Origin: DATACN01 sp038215095
Lineage (GTDB): Bacteria > Actinomycetota > Thermoleophilia > Solirubrobacterales > Thermoleophilaceae
Direction of reading: 5' to 3'
DNA: 64,000 nucleotides
Assembly (NCBI GenBank): GCA_038215095.1
Contig: JBBQRG010000003.1
Coordinates: 11,420 to 75,419, forward strand
In this document: positions 33,886-42,251 of the stretch, in pieces
Layout: every line of letters starts with the position of its first letter
Numbering within the stretch: the stretch's first letter is position 1
The notes under the pieces: generated by a model
Databases searched by the model: none
The model's input: only the letters and a program-made list of their open reading frames with translations
What the model was told of the DNA's origin: nothing
Translations under genes and position numbers: made by a program

Positions 33886-35091
33886 TTGGGAACCAGCCGT
33901 GCCCTCGGGGGACGATGCGCAGTCGCAGCGGGTGCGCTGGGCCTCGTGCTGGCCGCTCTCGCCGGAGGCGCCCAGGCCCAGTCTGGAGGCGGCGGTGGCG
34001 CCGTCTGGGTCGCGAAGCCCCAGCTCGCCAAGGTCAGTTGCCTGCGCGCCTGCGGCTCCCGCAAGCGCGCGCAGGGCGGCAGCACCCTGAAGATCACCGG
34101 CAGCGCGCTCGACACAGTTACGCGGGTCGTCTTCCACGGCAGCCGCGGCCGCTCGGACGACGTCCAGTCGAAGGTGCGCGCCGGCAGCGCCCACCGGCTG
34201 AATGCGAAGGTGCCGGTAGGCGCCGTGACCGGCCCCGTGTCGGTGCTCACAGGCGGCGGGGTCAGCTCGAAGTCCACCCGCACAATCGCGATCCTGCCGG
34301 CGCCGCCCCCGGCTCCCAACGCCACGCTCTCCCCCGCTCCCGGGGCCCCGCAGCTCGAGACCGGCACCAGCCGCACGCAGGTGTTCATCGGGGCGCGCCG
34401 GGCGGTCTCCTTCTCCTACCGCGTGGCCTCGCCCTCGACCGTGGGCGTCCAACTTGTGCGCGACAGCGACGCCGTAGTGGTCAAGAGCTGGCCGCAGGCG
34501 GCGGCCCCGCCCGGCCAGGTGCAGACGGTCGTCTGGACCGGCGCGCTCGGCAACGCGGCAGCGCCGCCACGCCGCTACTCGTTCCGGCTCACCGCCCAGG
34601 GAGCCGACGGCCAGACCGCGCAGAGCTCCCAGAACGCCGCCGTCCAGCGCGACGCCTTCGACCTCTACGAGAACGTCTTCCCGATTCGCGGCAAGCACGC
34701 TTTCGGCGGTGCCGGGGGCCGCTTCGGCGCCGGGCGCAGCGGCCACAGCCATCAGGGCCAGGACACCTTCGCCAAGTGCGGGACCCGCCTGGTGGCCGCG
34801 CGCGGCGGCCGCGTGAAGTACGCGGGCTACCAGCGAAACGCCGGCTACTACGTGGTCATCGACGGCGCGGTGACGGGCAACGACTACGTCTACATGCACC
34901 TCGCGGAGCCTTCCCCCTTCCGCACGGGCGACCGCGTCTACACCGGCCAGCGGATCGGCTCGGTGGGAGACACGGGCGACGCCGTGGGCTGCCACCTGCA
35001 CTTCGAGCTCTGGTCGGCACCCGGCTGGTACAGCGGCGGCCACCCCTTCGACCCGCTGCCGGCCCTGAAGGCCTGGGACGGCTGGTCGTGA
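33886..35091 (+). CDS. Secreted M23 metallopeptidase under c-di-AMP riboswitch control
   Basis: A 401-residue peptidoglycan hydrolase. A signal peptide (AALAGGAQAQ cut region) is followed by an Ig/IPT-like beta domain (~residues 45-135), a second beta domain (~160-255) and a C-terminal M23 domain with zinc motifs HQGQD and HLHFE. Expected to cut peptide cross-links in the cell wall. TTG 33886 is the only start between the riboswitch and the signal peptide; GGAGAAAGAGAGG ahead acts as RBS. A hairpin follows at 35124. Confidence 0.92.
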   Translation: MGTSRALGGRCAVAAGALGLVLAALAGGAQAQSGGGGGAVWVAKPQLAKVSCLRACGSRKRAQGGSTLKITGSALDTVTRVVFHGSRGRSDDVQSKVRAGSAHRLNAKVPVGAVTGPVSVLTGGGVSSKSTRTIAILPAPPPAPNATLSPAPGAPQLETGTSRTQVFIGARRAVSFSYRVASPSTVGVQLVRDSDAVVVKSWPQAAAPPGQVQTVVWTGALGNAAAPPRRYSFRLTAQGADGQTAQSSQNAAVQRDAFDLYENVFPIRGKHAFGGAGGRFGAGRSGHSHQGQDTFAKCGTRLVAARGGRVKYAGYQRNAGYYVVIDGAVTGNDYVYMHLAEPSPFRTGDRVYTGQRIGSVGDTGDAVGCHLHFELWSAPGWYSGGHPFDPLPALKAWDGWS

Positions 35092-35123
35092 ACGGGGCGA
35101 ATTTCAGCCGCTGATCCACTTAG

Positions 35124-35142
35124 GGGGTCGAAATCCGACCCC
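35124..35142 (+). terminator. Hairpin after the M23 gene
   Basis: A 7-bp perfect stem (GGGGTCG / CGACCCC) with a 5-base loop, 33 bases after the M23 stop. It has no U-run, as is common in high-GC actinobacteria, so termination is plausible but unproven. Confidence 0.5.
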
Positions 35143-35183
35143 TATCCGGATCAGCGCAGGAAATTGCCGCTCGCCAGCACGGG

Positions 35184-36029
35184 TTGGCAACTCGTACCCA
35201 GCTGCTTGGTGTTGGCCTGAGCGAAGAGGTCGTGAAGCGGCGCCTGCGGGCGGGACTGCTCCTGAGGGTCCACCCCGGCGTCTACCGGGTCGGGCACACG
35301 GCCCCGAGCACCGAGGCCCTCTACCTCGCCGCCGTTCTCGCCGGCGGCGACGGCGCAGTGCTCAGCGGGCTCGGCGCCGCTCATCTCTTCGGGCTCGTGA
35401 AGGGCGGCCCACCAGCGCCGGAGGTCACAACGACCCGCAACCGGCGGGTCCGCGGCGTACGAAGCCGGCGCGTGCGCCGGCTCGACGCCCGCGACATCGG
35501 CCGCTACCGCTCGATTCCGATCACGACCGTCGCCCGGACCGTGGTCGACCTGGGCGGGCACCTTTCGCTCGACGAGCTGGCGCGCGCCTGCCACGAGGCC
35601 GAGGTGAGGCACCGGGTCAGCGCGGCCAGCGTCCGCGCCGCATTGAACCGGCGCCCGAACACACCCGGCGCCCACAACCTCCGCTCGATCTTCGACGGCG
35701 ACACCCCGATCACGCTCAGCAAGCTCGAGCGCGACTTCCTCACCCAGCTAAGCCGCGCCGGATTGCCGCGGCCAAAGGCGAACAAGCGCATCGACGGACG
35801 CTACGTCGACTGCCGCTGGCCTGAGCATCGGCTGACGGTTGAGCTGGACAGCTACCGCTATCACCACAGCCGCCACGCCTGGGAGCAGGACCGCCGCCGC
35901 GAGCGCGAGGCCCGCGCCCGTGGCGACGTTCCGCCGCTACACCTACGGCGACGTCGTCGAGGATCGCGCGTCGATGCTCCGCGAGCTACGAGCGCTTCTC
36001 GCGCTTGCGGTCGGGCAGCATCCGGTTGA
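35184..36029 (+). CDS. AbiEi-like / DUF559 (restriction-endonuclease-like fold) protein, probably decayed
   Basis: The N-terminal half resembles the winged-helix domain of AbiEi-type proteins (RAGLLLRVHPGVYRVG), and the C-terminal half has the DUF559/very-short-patch-repair-like motif YVDCRWPEHRLTVELDSYRYH. Two signs of decay: coding similarity begins at 35163 (IAARQHG) with no ATG/GTG/TTG before TTG 35184, and near 35925-35930 the frame shifts so that the expected ending (FRRYTYGDVVEDRASMLRELRALL) is read in the next frame, to 36054. Function, if any, is unknown; the family is often linked to defence or toxin-antitoxin loci. Confidence 0.7.
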   Translation: MATRTQLLGVGLSEEVVKRRLRAGLLLRVHPGVYRVGHTAPSTEALYLAAVLAGGDGAVLSGLGAAHLFGLVKGGPPAPEVTTTRNRRVRGVRSRRVRRLDARDIGRYRSIPITTVARTVVDLGGHLSLDELARACHEAEVRHRVSAASVRAALNRRPNTPGAHNLRSIFDGDTPITLSKLERDFLTQLSRAGLPRPKANKRIDGRYVDCRWPEHRLTVELDSYRYHHSRHAWEQDRRREREARARGDVPPLHLRRRRRGSRVDAPRATSASRACGRAASG

Positions 36030-36270
36030 CGCGGTCGTAGATCGCCAGCAGTAGCACGGACGTCGCGACCGCGATCACGAAGCTCCCGAAGTCCGCGTCA
36101 TTGCTGTCGCCGATGCCGAGCACCTCTGTGGCGAGGAAGCCGCCCAGGAGCGAGCCGACCACGCCCAGAACGATCGTGAGCGCTATGCCCAGGCGCTGGC
36201 GGCCGGGCAGAAGCAGGCGCGCCAGGGCGCCCACGAACAGACCCCAGATGACCCAGGTTAGGATGCCCAC
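35986..36270 (-). CDS. GlsB/YeaQ/YmgE-like small membrane protein
   Basis: A 94-residue inner-membrane protein with three hydrophobic helices and the Gly-rich pattern of this family (IVLGVVGSLLGGFLATEVLG) plus a short basic C-terminus (RKREKRS). Often linked to envelope stress, but the precise role is unknown. The 3' end overlaps the decayed AbiEi/DUF559 gene on the other strand. ATG 36270 is used. Confidence 0.85.
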   Translation of the reverse strand: MGILTWVIWGLFVGALARLLLPGRQRLGIALTIVLGVVGSLLGGFLATEVLGIGDSNDADFGSFVIAVATSVLLLAIYDRVNRMLPDRKREKRS

Positions 36271-36305
36271 GGCGGGAGGGTAAACCCCCGGCGAGAGGAG
36301 AGCGG

Positions 36306-36704
36306 ATGGCCGCCTACACGGTGAAGAAGCTGGAGGAGATCCCCGACGTCTCGGGGGACTACCCGGGCGAGATGCGCATGACAGCCGCGGGGGATCTCGG
36401 CAACGAGCAGCTCGCTTTCATGTGGCGGCGAATGCCGGCCCAGACGGGCGGCAAAGGCAGCTACGGGCACCGCCACAAGGAGGACGAGGAGATCTACCTC
36501 GTGATCGACGGCACGGTGCAGTTCAAGCTCGAGGACGAGATCCTCGACCTCGGTCCCGGCAGTGTGGTTCGCTGCGGGCCGGAGGTGGTGCGGTCGGTCT
36601 GGAACGAGGGCCCCGACGACGCGACCCTGTTCGTGTTCGGCAGGCGCTCGGACGACCCGCGCAACGACGTGGAGACGGTGGACGGCTTCTGGCCGGCCGA
36701 CTAG
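36306..36704 (+). CDS. Cupin-domain protein
   Basis: A single-domain beta-barrel of 132 residues. Cupin motif 1 is visible as GHRHKEDEEIYLVIDGTVQFKLED with metal-ligand His and Glu, and motif 2 (around DLGPGSVVRCGPEVVRSVWN) lacks the second His usually seen, so metal binding may be altered. GAGAGGAGAGCGG just before ATG 36306 is a good RBS. Substrate unknown. It ends five bases from the convergent guaA. Confidence 0.88.
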   Translation: MAAYTVKKLEEIPDVSGDYPGEMRMTAAGDLGNEQLAFMWRRMPAQTGGKGSYGHRHKEDEEIYLVIDGTVQFKLEDEILDLGPGSVVRCGPEVVRSVWNEGPDDATLFVFGRRSDDPRNDVETVDGFWPAD

Positions 36705-36708
36705 CCGG

Positions 36709-38298
36709 CTACTCCCACTCGATCGTGCCGGGGGGCTTCGACGTGATGTCGAGCGTGACCCGGTTCACATGCTGGATCTCGTTGATCATGCGGGATGCCA
36801 CCCGCTCCAGCAGGTCGTAGGGCAGGCGCGCCCAGTCGGCGGTCATGGCATCGTCGCTGGTGACGGCCCTGATGACCACGACGTAGCCGTAGGTGCGGCC
36901 GTCGCCCTGCACGCCGACGCTGCGCAGGTCGCCCGGCAGCACGCAGAACGACTGCCACAGGTCGCGGTAGAGGCCGGCCGCCCGCACCTCCTCCTGGAGG
37001 ATTGCGTCGGCGTCGCGCAGGATGTCGAGGCGCTCCCTGTTGACCTCGCCTCCCACGATCCTGATGGCGAGGCCCGGCCCCGGGAAGGGCTGACGCCAGA
37101 CGAGCCGCTCCGGCAGGCCGACCTCGATGCCGACCTGCCGCACCTCGTCCTTGAAGAGCATGCGCAGCGGCTCGACCAGCTCGAACTCGAGGTCCTCCGG
37201 CAGGCCGCCGACGTTGTGGTGCGACTTGATCGTCTCGGCGCCGGTGCCGCCGCCGGACTCGATCACGTCCGAGTAGAGCGTGCCCTGCACGAGGTACTTC
37301 GGGTTGCCGAGCTGCGCGGCCTGCTCCTCGAACACCCGGATGAACTCGCCGCCGATGATCTTGCGCTTGGTCTCGGGGTCCGTGACGCCCGCGAGCTTCT
37401 CGAGGAAGCGCTCCTCGGCGTCGACGGCGATCAGCGGCACCTTGAACTGGTCGCGGAAGGCCGCCACGACCTGGTTGCCCTCGTTCTTGCGCATCAGGCC
37501 GTGGTCGACGAACACGCAGGTGAGCTGATCCCCCACGGCCTTGTAGGTGAGCAGCGCCGCCACCGACGAGTCGACCCCGCCCGAGAGTCCGCAGATGACC
37601 TTGGCGTCGCCGACCTGGGCGCGGATTCGGGCGATCTGCTCCTCGGCCACCGACGCGGCGCTCCACGACATGTCGCAGCCACAGACGTCGCGCAGGAATG
37701 TCTCGAGGATCTTCGATCCGTAGGGCGTATGCACGACCTCGGGGTGGAACTGGATCCCGTAGAGGCCGCGCTCCGCGTTCTCGATGGCAGCGACGGGCGA
37801 CTCCGTGGAGGAGGCGAGAGCGTCGAAGCCGGGTGGGGCCTCGAAGACCGTGTCGCGGTGGCTCATCCAGCAGCTCTGCTCGGCCGGCACGTCGCGCAGC
37901 AGGCGGCCGTGCTTGTTAACCGTGAGGTGCGAGCGGCCGAACTCGCCGACCTCGGCCCCCTTCACCTTCCCGCCCAGGGAGAGCACCATCGCCTGCATGC
38001 CGTAACAGATGCCGAGCACGGGAATGCCGAGCTCGAGCAGCTCCTTGCGCAGCGCCGGGGCGCCCTCGGCGTAGACAGAGGCGGGCCCGCCGGACAGCAG
38101 CAGGCCCTTGGGCCGGCGCCGATCGATCTCCTCGACCGGCACGTCGTGGGGCAGCAGCTCGGCGAACACGCCGCACTCGCGCACGCGGCGGGCGATCAGC
38201 TGCGAGTACTGGCCCCCGAAGTCGAGGACCAGGACCTCATCCAGGGCCGCGGGGGCTTCCGCCTCTCGCCGCTCGACCGCCGAAGCCGCGTTCGCCAC
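36709..38298 (-). CDS. guaA: GMP synthase (glutamine-hydrolysing)
   Basis: Converts XMP to GMP using glutamine. 529 residues: class I amidotransferase half with nucleophile Cys in GICYGMQAM and His/Glu in FHPEVVHTP, then the ATP-pyrophosphatase half (VICGLSGGVDSSVAALL) and the dimerization domain ending DITSKPPGTIEWE. GTG 38298 overlaps the guaB3 stop by one base, coupling the two steps of GMP synthesis. Confidence 0.97.
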   Translation of the reverse strand: MANAASAVERREAEAPAALDEVLVLDFGGQYSQLIARRVRECGVFAELLPHDVPVEEIDRRRPKGLLLSGGPASVYAEGAPALRKELLELGIPVLGICYGMQAMVLSLGGKVKGAEVGEFGRSHLTVNKHGRLLRDVPAEQSCWMSHRDTVFEAPPGFDALASSTESPVAAIENAERGLYGIQFHPEVVHTPYGSKILETFLRDVCGCDMSWSAASVAEEQIARIRAQVGDAKVICGLSGGVDSSVAALLTYKAVGDQLTCVFVDHGLMRKNEGNQVVAAFRDQFKVPLIAVDAEERFLEKLAGVTDPETKRKIIGGEFIRVFEEQAAQLGNPKYLVQGTLYSDVIESGGGTGAETIKSHHNVGGLPEDLEFELVEPLRMLFKDEVRQVGIEVGLPERLVWRQPFPGPGLAIRIVGGEVNRERLDILRDADAILQEEVRAAGLYRDLWQSFCVLPGDLRSVGVQGDGRTYGYVVVIRAVTSDDAMTADWARLPYDLLERVASRMINEIQHVNRVTLDITSKPPGTIEWE

Positions 38299-39545
38299 TA
38301 CTCGACGAGCGCCGGGTCGGCGGAGGGGGCCGAGCCGTTCACCACGCCGTCGGACGCCGGAGCGGCCTTGGCCGCGGACACGGCGCCCATGCCGATCGCC
38401 TGGTCGCGCTGGAGCTGCTTGCCCTCGGTCTGGAGCGACGGCGCGACCATCACCTCGGCGCGGTGGAACGACGGGATGTCCTCGTAGCCACAGGTGGCCA
38501 TCGACGTGCGCAGGCTGCCCATCAGGTTGAACGTGCCGTCGTTCTCGTGCGCGGGGCCGAGCAGGATCTGCTCCAGCGAGCCGTTCTGGGTGGTCTTCAC
38601 GCGGGCGCCGCGCGGAAGCGACGGGTGGAAGGTGGCCATGCCCCAGTGGAAGCCGTGGCCCGGCGCCTCGTAGGCGCGCGCGAGCGGCGAGCCGATCATC
38701 ACGGCGTCGGCGCCGCAGGCGAATGCCTTCGACACGTCGCCGCCGTTGCGCATGCCGCCGTCGGCGATGACCTTCACGTACTCGCCCGTCTCCAGCATGT
38801 GCTGCGAGCGGGCCGCCTGGACGTCGGCGATGGCGGTGGCCTGCGGCACGCCGATGCCGAGCACGCCGCGGGTGGTGCAGGCGGCGCCCGGGCCCACGCC
38901 CACGAGCACGCCGACCGCTCCGGTGCGCATGAGGTGGAGGCCGGTGGAGTAGGAGGCGCAGCCGCCGACCACGACCGGCACCGGCACCTCGCGGATGAAC
39001 TCCTTCAGGTTGACCGGCGGGCGCGACTCGTCGGTGGAGACGTGCTCGGCCGAGATGACCGTGCCCTGGATGACGAGAATGTCGAGCCCGGCCTCGACCG
39101 CGGTCTCGTAGTGGGAGCGCACGCGCTGCGGCGTGAGCGAGGCGGCCGCAACGACCCCCTGATCTTTGATCTCGCGGATCCGGGCCGCGACCAGCTCCGC
39201 CTTGACGGGCTCCATGTAGATGCGCTGCATCTCAGCGGTGGCCTCGTCCGTGGGCAACTCGGCGATGCGAGCCAGCTCGGCGTCCGGGTCCTCGTAGCGG
39301 GTCCAGATGCCCTCGAGGTTGAGCACCGCGAGGCCGCCGAGGTTGCCGATGATGCCGGCGGTTTCCGGCGACACCACGCCGTCCATCGCCGAGGCGACCA
39401 GCGGCAGCTCGAAGCGGTACGGGCCGAGGGTCCAGGTGATGTCGATGTCGTCCGGGTCGCGCGTGCGCCTCGAGGGCACGATGGCGATGTCGTCAAAGCC
39501 GTATGCGCGACGGCCCTTCTTGCCCCGACCGATCTCAACTTCCAT
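38298..39545 (-). CDS. guaB3: IMP dehydrogenase-related protein, GuaB3 type
   Basis: A TIM-barrel oxidoreductase of 415 residues. It opens with YGFDDIAIVPSRRTRDPDDID, and the Cys loop reads GVGPGAACTTRGVLGIGVPQ. There are no CBS domains, and the C-terminal part differs from classical IMPDH, matching the GuaB3 group common in actinobacteria. Its direct coupling to guaA supports a role in purine metabolism, but IMPDH activity is not assured. A distinct guaB may exist elsewhere. ATG 39545 is used. Confidence 0.9.
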   Translation of the reverse strand: MEVEIGRGKKGRRAYGFDDIAIVPSRRTRDPDDIDITWTLGPYRFELPLVASAMDGVVSPETAGIIGNLGGLAVLNLEGIWTRYEDPDAELARIAELPTDEATAEMQRIYMEPVKAELVAARIREIKDQGVVAAASLTPQRVRSHYETAVEAGLDILVIQGTVISAEHVSTDESRPPVNLKEFIREVPVPVVVGGCASYSTGLHLMRTGAVGVLVGVGPGAACTTRGVLGIGVPQATAIADVQAARSQHMLETGEYVKVIADGGMRNGGDVSKAFACGADAVMIGSPLARAYEAPGHGFHWGMATFHPSLPRGARVKTTQNGSLEQILLGPAHENDGTFNLMGSLRTSMATCGYEDIPSFHRAEVMVAPSLQTEGKQLQRDQAIGMGAVSAAKAAPASDGVVNGSAPSADPALVE

Positions 39546-39647
39546 GGCGGCATCCTAGGTTCGACGGCGGACGAAGCCTTGACACTACCAACGCGCTCCA
39601 GACGTCCGGAGACGGGGATTTGCGCAGTTTGCGGGGGCGCGCCGCAA

Positions 39648-39668
39648 GCACCCGGCTCGGCCGGGTGC
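39648..39668 (-). terminator. GC-rich hairpin after the hexose-phosphate kinase gene
   Basis: A perfect 8-bp stem (GCACCCGG / CCGGGTGC) with a 5-base loop lies 14 bases beyond the stop of the leftward PfkB gene, within the 136-base spacer before guaB3 starts. No U-tract follows. The rest of the spacer holds no gene. Confidence 0.5.
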
Positions 39669-39681
39669 GCGCGGATGACGT

Positions 39682-40659
39682 TTACCCGGCGGCCTGTACG
39701 GCGGGGGCCTCGAGCGTCTCCACCGAGACCTCCGAGGCGAGCCGCTCGACCTCGCGGGGATCCACCACGCCGGCTCCGAAATGCTGGGTCGACTCGGCGC
39801 CGCAGGCAACCCCGAAGCGCAGGCAGTCCTCGGCCGGGCGGCCGCCGTAGCGGGCCGCCACATAGCCGGCCAGGAAGGCGTCCCCGGAGCCCACGGACGA
39901 GACCGGCTCGAGCGGCTCGAGCGTGGCCCGGTACATCGACACCGCGCCCGGTCCGTCGGCACCTCCGGCCAGCAAGGCCAGGCAACCGTCGGGGAGCGTC
40001 ATCAACGCCTCGCGGGCACCGAGGCCGATCATCTCGCGCACGGCCGTGCGGCGGTCGTCGTCGTCGGCGAACTCGTGGCCCACCAGCTCCTCGGCCTCGA
40101 GCTCGTTGGGGCTGACCACGTCCGGGCCGGCGCGCGTCGCCAGCCGCAGCGGCTCACCCTCGAGGTCGAGCATCACGGTCACGCCGAGCTTCTTCAGCTC
40201 CTCGACCAGATGGGCGTAGACCTCGGGCTCGACGCCACGCGGCAGGCTGCCGGCGAACACGCAGATCGCCGCGCCCTTGGCGAGGTAGAGCAGCTTGTCC
40301 ACGAAGAGCTCGAGCTCGCCGGGCTCGACCTTCGGGCCGCGCTCGTTGATCTCGGTCTGCTCGCCGTTCGTGGGATCCACCACCGCCGTGGACATGCGCG
40401 ACTCCTCGCGGATGCGGACGAAGTCGTTGAGGATCGCCTCCTCGGTGAGGTGCTCGATGATGCGCGTGCCGGTCGGGCCGCCGGCGAACCCCGTGGCGAT
40501 CACCGGCTGGCCGAGCGCCTTCAGCGTGCGCGCTACGTTCACGCCCTTGCCGCCCGCCATCGCTGTCTGCTCGACGGCGCGGTGCCTGCGGCCCAGCCTG
40601 AAGTTGGGCACTGCCAGCGTCTTGTCGATCGCGGCGTTGAGTGTGACTGTGATGATCAT
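39682..40659 (-). CDS. 1-phosphofructokinase-family (PfkB) hexose kinase
   Basis: A 325-residue ribokinase-fold kinase. The N-terminus (IITVTLNAAIDKTLAVPNF) and the GGKGVNVAR motif are typical of FruK/LacC; the C-terminal anion-hole region is SSVGSGDAFLAGYVA with catalytic Asp. It phosphorylates a sugar phosphate, probably fructose-1-phosphate or tagatose-6-phosphate. No PTS components or aldolase are beside it. It overlaps dacF by four bases. Confidence 0.9.
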   Translation of the reverse strand: MIITVTLNAAIDKTLAVPNFRLGRRHRAVEQTAMAGGKGVNVARTLKALGQPVIATGFAGGPTGTRIIEHLTEEAILNDFVRIREESRMSTAVVDPTNGEQTEINERGPKVEPGELELFVDKLLYLAKGAAICVFAGSLPRGVEPEVYAHLVEELKKLGVTVMLDLEGEPLRLATRAGPDVVSPNELEAEELVGHEFADDDDRRTAVREMIGLGAREALMTLPDGCLALLAGGADGPGAVSMYRATLEPLEPVSSVGSGDAFLAGYVAARYGGRPAEDCLRFGVACGAESTQHFGAGVVDPREVERLASEVSVETLEAPAVQAAG

Positions 40660-41861
40660 TCACGCACGAGCCGCAAGCGGACCCGCAGGCGCAGGGTAGC
40701 GATGAAGAGGGTCCCGAGCAGCGCCACGACGACCACCAGGACGAGCGCCAGGGAGGGCCCGGACAGGAGCTTTCGCGGCAGCCCGGCACCCGGCACGGCG
40801 CCGGCCGTGACGAGATCGACGCGGCCGACCGGGCGCCCCCCGCGCAGCACCGCCACCGATCCGACGCGGCGGCCCGCGGGTAGCGGCCCCTCGAGCCTCG
40901 CGGGTGCCCGCACCCGCCTGCGCACCGGCTGCCCCGACCGCGCCGTCACGGTCAGACCGCTGCGCGGGACGAGCGCCACGCGCCGGTCGCCGAAGTAGCG
41001 CACCTGCGCCCGCGCCAGCACCCGCTTGCGGTCGAGCACGCGCTCGCTGCGAAAGCGCGACAGCCCGTAGCGCATCAGGGTCAGCGTGTCGGAGTCGCGG
41101 GCGGCCTCGCCGGGCTCTCCCATCACCACCGTGATCACGCGAGCTCCGCTGCGGCCGTGCGCCGCGCCCACCAGCAGGTAGCCGGCCTGCTGCGTGTGGC
41201 CGGTCTTCACGCCGTCCACGAACGGGTAGCGCGCGACCAGGTCGTTGCGGTTGTCCACCACGCGGCGGTGCGCCCCCGAGCGCAGCACCGCCTCGGGTGT
41301 GTTCACCACGCGCGCGAAGCGGCGGCTCGTGAGCAGGTGTCGGGCGAGCCTGGCGAGGTCGGAGGCCGTCGAGTAGTTGCCGGGCTCGTCCAGCCCGACG
41401 GGGTTGGCGTAGCTCGTGTCGCGCAGGCCGAGCTGGCGCGCCCGCTCGTTCATCGCCTCCACGAAGGCCTGGCGCGAGCCCGAGATGCCCTGGGCGAGCG
41501 TGGCCGCCGCGTCGTTGGCGCTCTCGAGCAGCAGGGCCGTCAGCAGGTCGCCCGCGCGCATGCGCTCGCCGGCGCGCAGGTTGATCTTCGACTCCGCGGG
41601 GCCGGCGTTGTACTGGGGCGCGGTGAAGACCTCCGAGGGCCGCGTGCGCTCGAGCGTGAGCAGCGCCGTCATCAGCTTGGTGGTGCTGGCGATCGAGCGG
41701 CGCTCGCCGGCGTTGCGGGCGAAGATCACCGCCCCGTCGGCGGCGTCAATCACGATTGCCGCCCTGGCCGTCTTCACGGGCGGCGGAGCAGCGGCGGCGT
41801 CCCCCGCCACCCCCGCGAGCGCCACCAGCGCCGCCGCGAGCGTGCAGAGGCGGGACCTCAC
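40656..41861 (-). CDS. D-alanyl-D-alanine carboxypeptidase (PBP, S11 family)
   Basis: Trims peptidoglycan pentapeptides. 401 residues with signal peptide, SxxK motif (STTK), SxN (ESAN) and KTG (GVKTGHTQQAGY). A single TM helix near the C-terminus (SLALVLVVVVALLGTLF) and a basic tail anchor it in the membrane. GTG 41861 shares one base with the LysM stop. The chain LysM-dacF-PfkB is translated together. Confidence 0.94.
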   Translation of the reverse strand: MRSRLCTLAAALVALAGVAGDAAAAPPPVKTARAAIVIDAADGAVIFARNAGERRSIASTTKLMTALLTLERTRPSEVFTAPQYNAGPAESKINLRAGERMRAGDLLTALLLESANDAAATLAQGISGSRQAFVEAMNERARQLGLRDTSYANPVGLDEPGNYSTASDLARLARHLLTSRRFARVVNTPEAVLRSGAHRRVVDNRNDLVARYPFVDGVKTGHTQQAGYLLVGAAHGRSGARVITVVMGEPGEAARDSDTLTLMRYGLSRFRSERVLDRKRVLARAQVRYFGDRRVALVPRSGLTVTARSGQPVRRRVRAPARLEGPLPAGRRVGSVAVLRGGRPVGRVDLVTAGAVPGAGLPRKLLSGPSLALVLVVVVALLGTLFIATLRLRVRLRLVRE

Positions 41862-42208
41862 TAGCGCAGCTTGATCTTCTGCCCGGACACGAGCGCCTGC
41901 GGGTCGAGGGCCGGATTCAGCTCGAGCAGCTTCGCAACCGGCACGCCCGTCGTCTGGGCGATGCTGCCGAGCGTGTCGCCCACCTTCACCGTGTAGGTGG
42001 CGGCCTGCTTCTTGGACTGGGTCGTGGTCCGGTCGCGCTTGGGCGCGGTGCTCGTGTCCGCCGTCTTGCTGCCGGACTGGGTGCTCTGGCCTCCCCCGCC
42101 GCCGCCCGACCCCGAGCTCAGGACGATGGCGAGGAAGACGAGCACGAAGGCTCCCAGCGCGAGCGGGGCCAGTATGCGAGCGGGGCTGCGTCTTCCGTGA
42201 TCCGGCAT
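41861..42208 (-). CDS. Membrane-anchored LysM protein
   Basis: A 115-residue cell-wall-binding protein. One TM helix (ILAPLALGAFVLVFLAIVLS) near the N-terminus, a Gly/Ser/Thr linker, and one LysM repeat at the C-terminus (YTVKVGDTLGSIAQTTG ... LNPALDPQALVSGQKIKL). No catalytic domain. Coupled to the D,D-carboxypeptidase gene, so it may help place it at the wall. Confidence 0.9.
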   Translation of the reverse strand: MPDHGRRSPARILAPLALGAFVLVFLAIVLSSGSGGGGGGQSTQSGSKTADTSTAPKRDRTTTQSKKQAATYTVKVGDTLGSIAQTTGVPVAKLLELNPALDPQALVSGQKIKLR

Positions 42209-42251
42209 GGCTGCGGCGAAGGCAGCATATGGGGGCGCCCGGCCCCCAGGC

